A stretch of 64,000 bases of DNA from Bradyrhizobium iriomotense (GCF_018130765.1 NZ_JAFCJZ010000013.1:186001-250000); one strand, 5' to 3'. Shown: positions 52,931 to 64,000, numbered from the stretch's first letter. Numbers and translations are program-made. Notes: a model not told the origin generated them from the letters alone.

Positions 52931-54152
52931 GCGCCGCCTGGATCGAACGCAGCACCTCTTCACTCGGCCAGCAATCGACCTTGAGGCCTGCCGACTTCTG
53001 ATAGGCGCCGAGCGCAGCGCGGGTCTGCATGCCGGCCTTGCCGTCGATCTTGTCTTTGTAGAGCCCGGCGCGCGTGAGGCCGCGCTGCATGGTCTCGACA
53101 TCCTTGGTGCGCAATTGCTTCGAAGCCGACCAGGGCGTCGCAAACGGCAGCGGGCTCGTCATGCGGTCGCTGAGATGGCCGACGAACAGCACGTAGAGGT
53201 CCGAGAAATTGTATTCCTTGATGACGAAGTAGTTCTTCGTCGTGAGGAACGACGGACCATAGATGCCTTCGGGCTGCAGCAGCGAGGCCGGCTGCGCCTG
53301 CTCTGCGGCGCTGAGCTTCTGCCCGCGCACCGGCACGAAGCCTTCACGCAGCCACTGGCCGATCGGCTTCGTCACCTCCGGCACGCCCGTCGTGCAATCG
53401 ACCTTCGCCGGCGCCTGCACCTCGTAGGCCCAGCGCACGCCGCTCTGCCAGCCCTTGTTGACGAGTTGCTGCGCGGCCGAGGCCAGCGCATCCGGCACCG
53501 AATGCCAGATGTCGATGCGCCCGTCGCGGTCGAAATCGACGCCGTGCTTGTAATATTCCGATGGCAGGAATTGCGTGAGCCCGGTCGCGCCGGCCCATGA
53601 CGAACGCATGTCCTTGCGCGTCACCACGCCTTCGCCGAGGATTTTCAGCGCGAGGATGAACTCGTTGCGATAGGTGTCCTTGCGCCGTCCGACATAGGCC
53701 TGCGTCGCGAGCACACGAACCAGATCATAGGGCAGCGTGTAGCGGCCGTAATCGGTCTCGCGTCCCCAGATCGCCAGCATGACGGTCGCGGGCACGCCGG
53801 AGCTCTTCTCGATCTCGGTCAGCGCCGGACGATATTTTTGCAGCAGCCGCTGCCCCTCGCCGGCAAGCCTCGCGATCGAGGCGTCCTTGACGTAGTCGGC
53901 AGGTACCTGCACGAACTCGGCCTGCGACGGCGCGCCGGTCGCGGGCCGTCCCGGCAAAATCAGATCGGGCAGCTTGTAGTCGGGCTCAAGCCCGCGCGTC
54001 TGCTCGTCGAACGTCACGCGCGAGACGCCGGCGGCCTGCGCCTCCGGCCAGAGCGAGGCGATGAACTGCGTGAAGCCCGCGTCGGCGGCGCGGGCGGACG
54101 ACCCGCCGCAGATGACCACGATCACCGCAGCGATGAGCGCCCGCCGCATCAT
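52926..54152 (-). CDS. Lytic murein transglycosylase (MltB family)
   Basis: A 408-aa periplasmic enzyme with a signal peptide (residues 1-22). The SLT-like MltB domain has the catalytic Glu in 'LAIWGRETDYGRY' and 'SWAGATGLTQFLPSEYYKHG'; residues ~345-405 are a peptidoglycan-binding domain ('VETMQRGLTRAGLYKDKIDGKAGMQTRAALGAYQ'). Starts 7 bases after the ettA stop, so probably cotranscribed. Length fits the family. Confidence 0.9.
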   Translation of the reverse strand: MMRRALIAAVIVVICGGSSARAADAGFTQFIASLWPEAQAAGVSRVTFDEQTRGLEPDYKLPDLILPGRPATGAPSQAEFVQVPADYVKDASIARLAGEGQRLLQKYRPALTEIEKSSGVPATVMLAIWGRETDYGRYTLPYDLVRVLATQAYVGRRKDTYRNEFILALKILGEGVVTRKDMRSSWAGATGLTQFLPSEYYKHGVDFDRDGRIDIWHSVPDALASAAQQLVNKGWQSGVRWAYEVQAPAKVDCTTGVPEVTKPIGQWLREGFVPVRGQKLSAAEQAQPASLLQPEGIYGPSFLTTKNYFVIKEYNFSDLYVLFVGHLSDRMTSPLPFATPWSASKQLRTKDVETMQRGLTRAGLYKDKIDGKAGMQTRAALGAYQKSAGLKVDCWPSEEVLRSIQAAR

Positions 54153-54159
54153 GCCGAAA

Positions 54160-55809
<1,650 letters not shown>

Positions 55810-56044
55810 CGGTCCCGTGAAACCTTCGATTTGAGGAAATTTGCTTGCCGCCGATGTAACGATCCCGCCCCCAAAGGGCAACGTTTTCCCTCCGTTCACC
55901 ACGGATGAATACGGGACGGACACCATCCGGACGCAGATCCGGACAATTGAAACCATTTTTTAATAAAGCAGGCCAAAGCTCGGTTTCGCGCGGAAACAGC
56001 GCCGCCCGCTCAGAACGAACGGGGAGCACAGCGAGGCCGGCATC

Positions 56045-56260
56045 ATGGCTCTGATCGAGACCAATTCCCTTCCCGTTCCGGCAGGAGCCGGACACGTCTC
56101 CGGTTTCGTCTCGGAGATCAAGGCCTTCTGGAAGCGCTTCTTCACCACCGCCTTCAACCCCTACCGTCCCGAACTGCACTACATGCGCGGCCCCGGCCCC
56201 GCCTGGCGCGCCAAGCACGGCCTGGATGCGCCGATCCGGCTGAAGCCCCGCGACCTCTGA
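56045..56260 (+). CDS. Small conserved protein, 71 aa
   Basis: 'MALIETNSLPVPAGAGHVSGFVSEIKAFWKRFFTTAFNPYRPELHYMRGPGPAWRAKHGLDAPIRLKPRDL'-type sequence: an amphipathic helix around residues 20-38 and an Arg/Pro-rich end. No signal peptide. Divergent from ettA. No family recognised; composition is coding-like. Confidence 0.6.
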   Translation: MALIETNSLPVPAGAGHVSGFVSEIKAFWKRFFTTAFNPYRPELHYMRGPGPAWRAKHGLDAPIRLKPRDL

Positions 56261-56386
56261 GCGACGACCTCCTATCGGATTTTTGAAGATGCAGGCTGCT
56301 TGCGCGCGAGGCTGATTGCGCGCAACCATGGCCCGGTTCCGACGATGGCGCCCTCGCCCAGCGCCGTCACCTCTCGCCATGGATGA

Positions 56387-57355
56387 ATGCTGATGAGCCG
56401 GCTGCGCTGCGCGATCCTCGACGACTATTTCAACCTTGCCCTCGACGTCGCCGATTGGCCGAAACTGTCGGACCGTGTCGACGTCACCGTGTTCAGCCAT
56501 CCCTTTGCCTCGGAGCAGGCCGCAGCCAGTGCGCTCGCCGACTTCGAGATCATCTGCGCGATGCGCGAGCGCACGGCGTTCCCCAAGAGCCTGTTCGATA
56601 GCTTGCCGAAGCTGAAGCTGCTGCTGACGTCAGGCATGCGCAACGCCGCGATCGACATGGAGGCCGCGAAGGGGCGCGGCATCGCCATCGGCGGCACGCA
56701 ATATTCGCGCGATCCCACGGCACCGCTCACCATGGGCCTGATCCTGGAGCTCACCCGCGGCATCGGCCGCGAGAACGCGCGCATGCATGCGGGCGAACCG
56801 TGGCAGACCTTTGCCGGCGTCGAGATCGAGGGGATGACGCTCGGCGTTGTTGGGCTGGGCAAGCTCGGCAGCAAGATGGCGGGCATTGCGAAGGCGTTCG
56901 GCATGAACGTGATCGCCTGGAGCCCGAACCTGACGCCGGAGAAGTGCGCGGCAGCCGGCGTCGGCTACGCCACCAAGGAGGAGCTGTTCGCGAAGGCCGA
57001 CATCGTCACAATCCACGTGGTGCTGAGCGACCGCTCGCGTGGTCTCGTCGGCCGCGCCGATCTCGCGCGGATGAAGCCGACCGCCTTCCTCGTCAACACC
57101 GCGCGCGGGCCGATCGTGGACGAGCAGGCGCTGCTGGAGGCCTTGCAGCAGCGCAAGATCGCGGGCGCCGGCATCGACGTGTTCTCAGTCGAGCCGCTGC
57201 CGGTCGACCATCCCTTCCGCAAGCTCGACAATCTCGTGCTGACGCCGCATCTCGGCTACGCGACCGAGGACGGGTTGCGCATCCATTACGGCCAGATGGT
57301 CGAGGCGATCGACGCCTTCACCAGAGGCGCTGAGCTGCCGCGCAAGCTGGCCTGA
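56387..57355 (+). CDS. D-2-hydroxyacid dehydrogenase family protein
   Basis: A 322-aa NAD(P)-dependent dehydrogenase. The Rossmann motif is 'TLGVVGLGKLGSKMAGIAKAFGMNVIAWSPNL'; catalytic Arg, Glu and His lie in 'NTARGPIVDEQALLEALQQRKIAGAGIDVFSVEPLP' and 'LVLTPHLGYATEDG'. Likely acts on small 2-keto/2-hydroxy acids (glyoxylate, phosphoglycerate-like); substrate open. Start ATG 56387 or 56393. The 126-bp region before it holds no other gene. Confidence 0.85.
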   Translation: MLMSRLRCAILDDYFNLALDVADWPKLSDRVDVTVFSHPFASEQAAASALADFEIICAMRERTAFPKSLFDSLPKLKLLLTSGMRNAAIDMEAAKGRGIAIGGTQYSRDPTAPLTMGLILELTRGIGRENARMHAGEPWQTFAGVEIEGMTLGVVGLGKLGSKMAGIAKAFGMNVIAWSPNLTPEKCAAAGVGYATKEELFAKADIVTIHVVLSDRSRGLVGRADLARMKPTAFLVNTARGPIVDEQALLEALQQRKIAGAGIDVFSVEPLPVDHPFRKLDNLVLTPHLGYATEDGLRIHYGQMVEAIDAFTRGAELPRKLA

Positions 57356-57361
57356 AATGAA

Positions 57362-57386
57362 AAGGGCGTGCCATCGGCACGCCCTT
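57362..57386. terminator. Bidirectional terminator
   Basis: AAGGGCGTGCC and GGCACGCCCTT form a perfect 11-bp stem with a 3-base loop between two convergent genes (stops at 57355 and 57412). Confidence 0.85.
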
Positions 57387-57411
57387 CGCAATTTGATCTC
57401 GTTCGAAGCGA

Positions 57412-58611
57412 TTAGCGCACGGTGACCGGTGCGGGCAGCGGCGGCACCACCGTCGGCTGCGTGCCCGGGACCGGACCGGCCTGAGCGGACATCGGAGCCG
57501 GCGCGGGCGCTGCGGACGCTGTCGCCGTTCCCGGCGACGGGCCGCCCGGCATCACCACCACGCGGGTGCCGACCTTGACGCGATCGAACAGGTCCGAGAC
57601 GTCCTCGTTCAGCATGCCGATACAGCCGGACGAGACGAACTTGCCGATGGTCGAGGGCTGGTTGGTGCCGTGGATGCGGTACACGGTCGAGCCGAGATAC
57701 ATCGCGCGGGCCCCTAACGGATTGCCGGGGCCGCCGGCCATGAAGCGCGGCAGATAGGGCTGGCGCTCGATCATCTCGGTCGGCGGATGCCAATCCGGCC
57801 ACTCCGCCTTGCGGGTGATCTTCTGCACGCCGGTCCAGGTGAAGCCGTCGCGGCCGACGCGGACGCCGTAGCGGATCGCGCGGCCGCCTCCGAGCACGTA
57901 GTAGAGATAGGTGTTGGGCGTATCGACCACGAGCGTGCCGGCCGGCTCCTTGGTCTGGAACGAGACCTCCTGGCGACGCAGGTTCGGCGGCAACTGAGCC
58001 GGGGCAGCATCGGGCTGCTCTTCGGGCGGCAGCGAGGCGATCGTCATCGGCCGGCCATCGGCGCCGACGGGCGGCTGCCCGGCCTGGACCGTTCCAGTCG
58101 CGGCGGGACCACCAACCGCTTCCGGCGGACGCAAGCCATCCCCCGCGGGTGCCTGAGCCGGACGATCGGCATAGATCACCGGCGGCGGGCCAGCGGGGCG
58201 GCCATAGCGGGGATCGTCGGGCGACATCACGGGGCCCTGCTGCGGAGCCCCCGAATAGACCGGCGGAGCGCCGGCCGGGCGGCCATAGCGCGGGTCATCC
58301 GGCGACATCACCGGCCCTTGCGGCGGGGCCGCCGAATAGACCGGCGGGCCGGCGGGGCGACCGTAGCGCGGATCGTTGGGCGAGGTGATCGGACCGCCCG
58401 GGCCGGGCGGCGGCAGCGACGCCTGCGGCATCGCGTCGTCTTCGTCGTCCAGCGAGTCGAAATTCGGGGTGCGATCGCCGGGGCGATATTCGGCCGGCGC
58501 GCCGTAGCTCGGCACCTGCTGGACCGGATAGCTTTGAGCCTGCACGAGCGAGGTTCCCGCCGCAGCGACTGTTGCGGCAGCGCATATCGTCAGAAAATGT
58601 TTGATCATCAT
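57412..58611 (-). CDS. L,D-transpeptidase (YkuD domain), long form with repeats
   Basis: A 399-aa enzyme; start at the double ATG 58611/58608. Signal peptide about 1-26. Residues 72-150 hold three tandem ~27-residue repeats (GP..SP.DPRYGRPAG..VYS). The YkuD domain (about 235-365) ends 'HGTNQPSTIGKFVSSGCIGM', where the Arg that normally follows Gly-Cys-Ile is replaced by Gly. It crosslinks peptidoglycan or anchors proteins. Paralogue of the gene at 10997. Confidence 0.9.
   Translation of the reverse strand: MMIKHFLTICAAATVAAAGTSLVQAQSYPVQQVPSYGAPAEYRPGDRTPNFDSLDDEDDAMPQASLPPPGPGGPITSPNDPRYGRPAGPPVYSAAPPQGPVMSPDDPRYGRPAGAPPVYSGAPQQGPVMSPDDPRYGRPAGPPPVIYADRPAQAPAGDGLRPPEAVGGPAATGTVQAGQPPVGADGRPMTIASLPPEEQPDAAPAQLPPNLRRQEVSFQTKEPAGTLVVDTPNTYLYYVLGGGRAIRYGVRVGRDGFTWTGVQKITRKAEWPDWHPPTEMIERQPYLPRFMAGGPGNPLGARAMYLGSTVYRIHGTNQPSTIGKFVSSGCIGMLNEDVSDLFDRVKVGTRVVVMPGGPSPGTATASAAPAPAPMSAQAGPVPGTQPTVVPPLPAPVTVR
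58162..58398 (-). repeat. Three in-frame ~81-bp repeats in the L,D-transpeptidase gene
   Basis: Each unit encodes 'DPRYGRPAG' with Pro/Ser-rich spacing. Slightly diverged copies, the number likely to vary between strains. Confidence 0.75.
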
Positions 58612-58977
58612 CGCTCTTGTATAGCCCCGGGGCCCCATCAGGACCGTTAACGGCCAAATGACCGAAGATAGCGGCACATTCAAGACATATCAGGCCGATT
58701 TGCGCCGGATTGGCCGATTTGTGATCCGCAAGACTACCGTTGCCCCGTTGCATCACGGGGCGGAAATCGCATTGCGCCGTCCATTGCCGGAGCTTCGGCC
58801 CCGATTTTTAGGGAATGGCGCGGAATCGTTGCGATATGTTCGAATCAGCCTGATTCGCCTCCGCTTTGAGCTCAGAACCCCCGCGTGGCGAACACGGCAA
58901 CCAGTACCGTCACCGCGTTCAGATGGCTCTTGGGTCCCGGCCGCCACCCGCCGGGGCGGAAATTCGTAACCCGTCCG
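58612..58977. other. Gene-free 366-bp gap
   Basis: Between the L,D-transpeptidase start and the next gene. I see no riboswitch, repeat or convincing ORF; the promoters of both flanking genes must lie here. Confidence 0.6.
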
Positions 58978-59736
58978 ATGCTTCCCGGCTTTCGCTTCCT
59001 GTTTGCCGCGATCCTGCTGTCAACCTCCATCCTGGTGTTCGGCCTAGGGGCCGCCGCGCTGCTGCGGGCGACCCATGAGCAGTATGTCAGCAACCCCTCC
59101 TGGCGGAACGGTCCGCAGGAGCAGGTGTTCGCGCAGAGCCCCGAGCCGGCCCAGCCGGTGCTCGCGGCCTTGCGCGCGGAGCCGGAGCCGGTCGAGCCCG
59201 CGCCGACGTTGCGCGACCAGGTGCCGACAATCGGACTGCCGGTCCAGGAGCCTGAGCAGACCGCCCCGGTGACCAGCGAGGCCGATGCTGCGCCGCAGGT
59301 CGCCGCGGCCACGGCTGACGCCTCGGAGCCGGCCAAGGCCGAGACCGCGGCGGAAGCCGCAGCGCCCACCGCGACAGACACGCTCACGCCCGCCGACGCC
59401 ACGGCGGCGATTCCCGAGGCGAAGCCTGCCGCAACCGCCAGCGTGACGGCGCCGGCCGATCCCAGTCCCGCTCCGGCCTCCCCGGCGGTCGACGCCGCTC
59501 CGGCCAAGCTGGCCGCACTGAACGATCCCGCCGCCACGGCCCCGAAGGATCCGCCGGCGAAGGCCAAGGTCGACGGCAGCAAGGCTGACGACAAGGCGAC
59601 CAAGCGCCAGGCCAAGGCGAAGAAGCGGCACCACGTGGTGCGGCGTCCGCCGCCTCAACAGCTGCAGCAACAGCTCGATCCGTTCGGACAGCCGCAGACG
59701 TTTGCGACGACGACCGCCACGAGGACGCGCCAGTAG
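58978..59736 (+). CDS. Membrane-anchored Ala/Pro-rich protein
   Basis: A 252-aa protein. 'MLPGFRFLFAAILLSTSILVFGLGAAALLRATHEQYVSNPSWR' is an uncleaved N-terminal anchor; the rest is Ala/Pro/Glu-rich, ending in a Lys/Arg/His cluster and 'QQLQQQLDPFGQPQ'. A common low-complexity envelope protein of Bradyrhizobium with no known function. An in-frame GTG at 58885 is an alternative start. Confidence 0.7.
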   Translation: MLPGFRFLFAAILLSTSILVFGLGAAALLRATHEQYVSNPSWRNGPQEQVFAQSPEPAQPVLAALRAEPEPVEPAPTLRDQVPTIGLPVQEPEQTAPVTSEADAAPQVAAATADASEPAKAETAAEAAAPTATDTLTPADATAAIPEAKPAATASVTAPADPSPAPASPAVDAAPAKLAALNDPAATAPKDPPAKAKVDGSKADDKATKRQAKAKKRHHVVRRPPPQQLQQQLDPFGQPQTFATTTATRTRQ

Positions 59737-59737
59737 C

Positions 59738-60592
59738 TCACGCCGGGCCGGTCGCGATCGGCGGGCCCTTCTCCTGGCCCCATTCCGACCATGAGCCGTC
59801 ATAGAGCGCGGTGTCGGTGATCCCCAGGCGATAGAGCGCGAGCGTCAGCACGCCAGCGGACACACCGGAGCCGCAGCTGGTCACGATCGGTGCATCGAGC
59901 TTGACGCCGGCGCCGGTGAAGGCAGCGCGCAAGTCATCGAGCGGCTTCATCTCGCCGGTCGCGGCATCGAATAGCAAATTGTAGGGCACGTTGCGGGCGC
60001 CGGGGATATGGCCGGAGCGAATGCCGGCGCGCGGCTCGGGCGCGCGGCCTTCGAAGCGATCGGCGGCACGCGCATCGATCACCTGCTCGGCGCGGCTTTC
60101 GACGTTGGCGATGAGCTGCTGCATGCTGCGCACGCGTTTTGAATCGTAGCTCGCCTTGAAGCTCGCGGGCTTCGGCTTCACCTCGCCGTTCTCGACCGGA
60201 CGCCCCTCGGCACGCCACTTCTTCAGGCCGCCATTGAGGATGCGCACATTGCCGTGCCCGAAGGCCAGAAACATCCACCACGCGCGGGGCGCGGCAACCC
60301 AGCCGCCGGCATCGTAAAGCACGACGGTGTCGCTATTTCCGATGCCGAGATTGCCGACGTCACGGCCGAACTGATCGGCGCTTGGATACATGTGCGGCAG
60401 CGGGTTGGAATGATCCGACACCGCATCGACGTCGAAGAACGCTGCGCCCGGAAGGTGCGCGGCGAGGTAGTCATCCTTCGGCAGCGGCAGCACGCCCGGC
60501 AGCTTGAAGCTGGCGTCGAGCACTTTCACGTTGGCGTCGTTGATGTGGGCGGCGAGCCATTCGGTGGAGACGAGGGGGTCGGTGGCGGTCAT
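59738..60592 (-). CDS. sseA: 3-mercaptopyruvate/thiosulfate sulfurtransferase (two rhodanese domains)
   Basis: A 284-aa enzyme; start at ATG 60592 (AAGGAA upstream). Two rhodanese domains; the active Cys240 is in the second, 'VTSCGSGVSAGV', the CG-S-G-V-x-A loop typical of mercaptopyruvate sulfurtransferases. It moves sulfur from 3-mercaptopyruvate to acceptors such as cyanide or thiols. A family-I repeat lies upstream. Confidence 0.88.
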   Translation of the reverse strand: MTATDPLVSTEWLAAHINDANVKVLDASFKLPGVLPLPKDDYLAAHLPGAAFFDVDAVSDHSNPLPHMYPSADQFGRDVGNLGIGNSDTVVLYDAGGWVAAPRAWWMFLAFGHGNVRILNGGLKKWRAEGRPVENGEVKPKPASFKASYDSKRVRSMQQLIANVESRAEQVIDARAADRFEGRAPEPRAGIRSGHIPGARNVPYNLLFDAATGEMKPLDDLRAAFTGAGVKLDAPIVTSCGSGVSAGVLTLALYRLGITDTALYDGSWSEWGQEKGPPIATGPA

Positions 60593-60604
60593 TGAACTTT
60601 CCTT

Positions 60605-60708
60605 GTCATTCCGGGGCGCGCGAAGCGCGAACCCGGAATCCATCGGGCCGCGGAGTTGGTGGATGAATGGATTCCGGGCTCGCGACTTCGTCGCGCCCCG
60701 GAATGACG
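60605..60708. repeat. Dispersed palindromic repeat, family I (copy 2)
   Basis: GTCATTCCGGGGCGCG and CGCGCCCCGGAATGAC are perfect inverted ends (16 bp), with inner ATCCATCGG/ATGAATGG-type arms. Lies between the two rhodanese-type genes. Confidence 0.85.
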
Positions 60709-60715
60709 AGAGCGA

Positions 60716-61129
60716 TTAGCCCTTCTTCTTCGGCTCCCATTGCTCCGTCGGGCCGCCGGCATCGCGCCAGGCGGCGTAGCCGCCGGCGATGTGGGCGACG
60801 GGCTTCAGGCCCATGTCCTGCGCGGTCTTGGCCGCGAGCGCGGAGCGCAGGCCGCCGGCGCAGTGGAAGACGAACTTCTTGTCCTCCTGGAAGATCGGCT
60901 TGGCGTAGGGGCTCTGCGGATCGATCCAGAATTCGAGCATGCCGCGGGTACAGGCGAAGGCGCCGGGGATGCGGCCGTCGCGTTCGATCTCGCGGGGATC
61001 GCGGATGTCGACGATGACGACGTCGCCGTTCTTGGAGATCTCGATGGCATCCTTGGCGGTGAGCGTCTCGATCTCGGCATTGGCCTCGTCGATCAGCGCC
61101 TTGATGCCGCGGGTGATGGTCTGGGGCAT
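60716..61129 (-). CDS. Single-domain rhodanese-like protein
   Basis: A 137-aa protein with one rhodanese domain; active Cys90 in 'VFHCAGGLRSALAAKTAQDMG'. Length and 'VVIVDIRDPREIERDGRIPGAF' fit a cytoplasmic rhodanese. Substrate unknown. It lies upstream of sseA on the same strand with a repeat between. Confidence 0.88.
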   Translation of the reverse strand: MPQTITRGIKALIDEANAEIETLTAKDAIEISKNGDVVIVDIRDPREIERDGRIPGAFACTRGMLEFWIDPQSPYAKPIFQEDKKFVFHCAGGLRSALAAKTAQDMGLKPVAHIAGGYAAWRDAGGPTEQWEPKKKG

Positions 61130-61186
61130 ATGGTTCTCCCTCTTGTTACGTCGCCGTTCCGGGCGAACTGCCGGAGGTGGAGGTCA

Positions 61187-61308
61187 CCTCTCCCGCTTGC
61201 GGGAGAGGTCGCGGAGCGGAGCGACGCGGGTGAGGGCTCTCTCCTCTTGGGGAGCGCCGCTAGAGGAGAGACCCTCTCCCCAACCCTCCCCCGCAAGCGG
61301 GGGAGGGA
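61187..61308. repeat. Dispersed repeat, family C (copy 2)
   Basis: CCTCTCCCGCTTGCGGGAGAGG at the left and CCTCCCCCGCAAGCGGGGGAGG at the right, with GGGTGAGGG inside, as in the copy at 7836. Confidence 0.75.
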
Positions 61309-61346
61309 GCGCAGTCCCATCGCCGATGGGGCGCGCCCGTCATCAG

Positions 61347-62522
61347 TCAGTGCGTCAATTCCTTCATCGCACCTTCCAGCCCCTCGATCGTGATCGGGTA
61401 CATGCGGTTCGCAAAAATGCGTTTGATGATGGTGGTGGATTCCGAATAGTCCCAGTGCTTCTGCTGCACCGGGTTCAGCCACACCGCATGCGGATAGGTG
61501 CGGATGATGCGGTCGAGCCAGACCGAGCCGGGCTCCTCGTTGACGTGCTCGACCGAGCCGCCGGGCACCATGATCTCGTACGGGCTCATCGAGGCGTCGC
61601 CGACGAACACGACCTTGTAGTCATGCGGATATTTGTGCAGCACGTCCCAGGTCGGCGTGCGGTCGGTGAAGCGGCGCTTGTTCTGCTTCCACACGCCTTC
61701 ATAGAGGCAGTTGTGGAAGTAGAAATACTCCATGTGCTTGAACTCGCTCTTCGCCGCCGAGAACAGCTCCTCGACCTGCTCGATATGCGCGTCCATGGAG
61801 CCGCCGATGTCGAAGAACACCAGCAGCTTCACCGCATTGCGCCGCTCGGGGCGCATGTGCACGTCGAGATAGCCGTGATTGGCGGTCTCGCGGATGGTGG
61901 TGTCGAGATCGAGCTCGTCGGGTGCGCCGGTGCGCGCGAATTTGCGCAGGCGGCGCAGCGCCACCTTGATGTTGCGGATGCCGAGCTCGACATTGCCGTC
62001 GAGATCCTTGAACTCGCGCTTGTCCCACACCTTCACGGCGCGGTTGTTGCGGTTCTTCTCCTGGCCGATGCGCACGCCTTCGGGATTGTAACCGTGGGCG
62101 CCGAACGGCGAGGTGCCGGCGGTGCCGATCCATTTGCTGCCGCCCTGGTGGCGGCCCTTCTGCTCCTCGAGGCGCTTCTTCAGGGTCTCCATGAGCTTGT
62201 CCCAGCCCATGGCCTCGATCTGCTTCTTCTCTTCCTCGGTGAGGTACTTTTCGGCGAGCTTCTTCAGCCACTCCTCGGGAATCTCGGCCTTCTCCATGGC
62301 ATCGAGCAGGCTTTCCAGCCCCTTGAACACCGTGCCGAAGACGCGGTCGAACTTGTCGAGGTTGCGCTCGTCCTTCACCAGCGAGGCGCGCGACAAATAG
62401 TAGAAATTCTCGACCGTGTAATCCGCAAGGTCGGCGTCGAGCGCCTCCATCAGCGTGAGGTATTCGCGCAGCGTCACGGGGACCTGCGCGTCGCGCAGAG
62501 AGGTGAAGAATTGCAGGAACAT
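61347..62522 (-). CDS. VWA domain protein (CoxE-like)
   Basis: A 391-aa cytoplasmic protein. The N-terminal ~200 residues are helical ('MFLQFFTSLRDAQVPVTLREYLTLMEALDADLADYTVENFYYLSRASLVKDERN'); the C-terminal VWA domain has the MIDAS motif D-x-G-x-S in 'FFDIGGSMDAHI'. Such proteins pair with MoxR AAA ATPases, and one is encoded at 62999 on the opposite strand. They help load metals or cofactors into enzymes; target unknown. Confidence 0.88.
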   Translation of the reverse strand: MFLQFFTSLRDAQVPVTLREYLTLMEALDADLADYTVENFYYLSRASLVKDERNLDKFDRVFGTVFKGLESLLDAMEKAEIPEEWLKKLAEKYLTEEEKKQIEAMGWDKLMETLKKRLEEQKGRHQGGSKWIGTAGTSPFGAHGYNPEGVRIGQEKNRNNRAVKVWDKREFKDLDGNVELGIRNIKVALRRLRKFARTGAPDELDLDTTIRETANHGYLDVHMRPERRNAVKLLVFFDIGGSMDAHIEQVEELFSAAKSEFKHMEYFYFHNCLYEGVWKQNKRRFTDRTPTWDVLHKYPHDYKVVFVGDASMSPYEIMVPGGSVEHVNEEPGSVWLDRIIRTYPHAVWLNPVQQKHWDYSESTTIIKRIFANRMYPITIEGLEGAMKELTH

Positions 62523-62645
62523 GGGTGACAGATTGCCCGTCGGGTGGAGAACGTCAAGGGGCGCAGGTCGTCCTTGAGCGCTGGACCGGGAGGCTTTTTG
62601 CTCTAGAATTGACCGCCTCAAGGGGTTGTTTTGGGGACGTTTGCA

Positions 62646-62891
62646 ATGGGAATTCTCGCAGCACTCATCATCGGCGCGATCGCCGGCTGGCTCGCCGGCA
62701 AGATTGTCCACGGGGCGGGATTTGGGCTGATCGGCAACATCGTCGTCGGCATCATCGGCGCGCTGGTGGCAAGCTGGGTTCTGCCCCAGTTGCACATCGG
62801 GCTTGCCACCGGCACGTTCGGCGCCATCGTGGACGCCACGATCGGCGCGGTGATTGTGCTGGTCATCCTTTCGCTGATAAAACGGGTCTGA
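62646..62891 (+). CDS. GlsB/YeaQ/YmgE-family membrane protein
   Basis: An 81-aa integral membrane protein with three Gly-rich helices: 'GILAALIIGAIAGWLAGKIVHGAGFGLIGNIVVGIIGALVASWVL' and a third at the C-terminus. The family (transglycosylase-associated) is induced by stress in many bacteria; molecular function unknown. GGGGA precedes ATG 62646. A strong terminator follows. Confidence 0.9.
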   Translation: MGILAALIIGAIAGWLAGKIVHGAGFGLIGNIVVGIIGALVASWVLPQLHIGLATGTFGAIVDATIGAVIVLVILSLIKRV

Positions 62892-62908
62892 AAGCCTGAC
62901 CGAACCAG

Positions 62909-62933
62909 GAACGGCCGCCACGAGCGGCCGTTC
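62909..62933 (+). terminator. Stem-loop terminator
   Basis: GAACGGCCGC and GCGGCCGTTC (10 bp perfect stem, 5-base loop) 18 bases past the YeaQ-type gene. The loop is CACGA; downstream GCTTGTC is only weakly T-rich. Confidence 0.7.
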
Positions 62934-62998
62934 GCTTGTCGCGACCAGAGCAATGAAATTGGCAACAGCCTCGCGACGACGACCAACAAGGACGTGCG

Positions 62999-63841
<843 letters not shown>

Positions 63842-63869
63842 GCGGCGCTGCCGACCACGCGCCCGGTGT

Positions 63870-63986
63870 CGTCCCGGCGAAGGCCGGGACCCATACCGCG
63901 TGATTTATCGATTGCGGACAGTCGGCGTACCGAACCAGCAGTCTTCGCCAAACTACTCCCTGTGGTTATGGGTCCCGGCCTTCGCC
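63870..63986. repeat. Dispersed repeat, family A (copy 4)
   Basis: CGTCCCGGCGAAGGCCGGGACCCATACCG at the left and GGGTCCCGGCCTTCGCC at the right. The right end departs from the other copies after TTCGCC (CTAGGG replaces GGGACG), so it is disrupted or the right arm is diverged. It follows the MoxR gene by 28 bases. Confidence 0.8.
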
Positions 63987-64000
63987 CTAGGGCATGCACA

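Noticed and set aside
58162..58398. CRISPR-like tandem array
   Set aside because: Repeats are in frame, about 81 bp, directly adjacent and encode protein; there are no spacers and no cas genes.
60939..62528. 529-codon plus-strand frame across the VWA gene
   Set aside because: Antisense shadow; the minus-strand VWA gene explains the region.

Overview
The window is high-GC chromosomal DNA from an alphaproteobacterium, most likely Bradyrhizobium or a close relative. The call rests on an Irr-type iron control element in front of bacterioferritin, a glycosyltransferase plus PE N-methyltransferase gene pair, the DUF2147, DUF6429 and DUF2277 proteins, RIME-like palindromes and several other dispersed intergenic repeat families. 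About 74 protein genes can be supported. I saw no rRNA, tRNA, CRISPR array or prophage.

Layout. 1-4.4 kb: envelope proteins (a partial extensin-like lipoprotein, two divergent DUF2147 paralogues, a FecR-domain protein). 4.6-10.7 kb: a Nudix hydrolase and a phospholipid/glycolipid neighbourhood (psd, a class III aminotransferase, a membrane protein, pmtA, a GT4 glycosyltransferase). 11-18.5 kb: an L,D-transpeptidase, a cytochrome c, an Lrp regulator with a GNAT gene, DUF899 and an HTH protein in divergent arrangement, a beta-propeller protein and a DUF4403 protein. 18.6-24.4 kb: a polyamine-type ABC importer and a branched-chain amino-acid-type binding protein. 24.5-29.2 kb: a PRC-barrel protein, a two-component system and a lytic transglycosylase.

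29.4-34.4 kb: a TPP riboswitch followed by thiO-thiS-thiG-thiE-thiC, which make the thiazole and pyrimidine halves of thiamine and join them. 34.4-37.1 kb: a lower-GC island holding one large SIR2-like plus P-loop NTPase gene whose C-terminal part is in another frame. It looks like an antiphage-defence protein and is the most unusual item here. 37.1-45.7 kb: mug, two GST-like proteins, small secreted proteins, a RidA protein, a REP-associated transposase framed by perfect inverted REP copies, a DnaJ-like protein and an SDR; this stretch is unusually dense in repeats.

45.9-52.8 kb: a Fis-type HTH protein, a bacterial collagen-like protein, an alpha/beta hydrolase, bfr and bfd (iron storage and release, both with iron control element motifs), and two glycine-zipper paralogues. 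52.9-64 kb: ettA-mltB, a hydroxyacid dehydrogenase, a second L,D-transpeptidase, two rhodanese-type proteins, a VWA protein, a GlsB/YeaQ protein and a MoxR AAA ATPase.

Long ORFs antisense to these genes are treated as GC-driven shadows. Starts were moved inward where a ribosome binding site or signal peptide supported it. Functional names come from recognising motifs by eye, not from a search.
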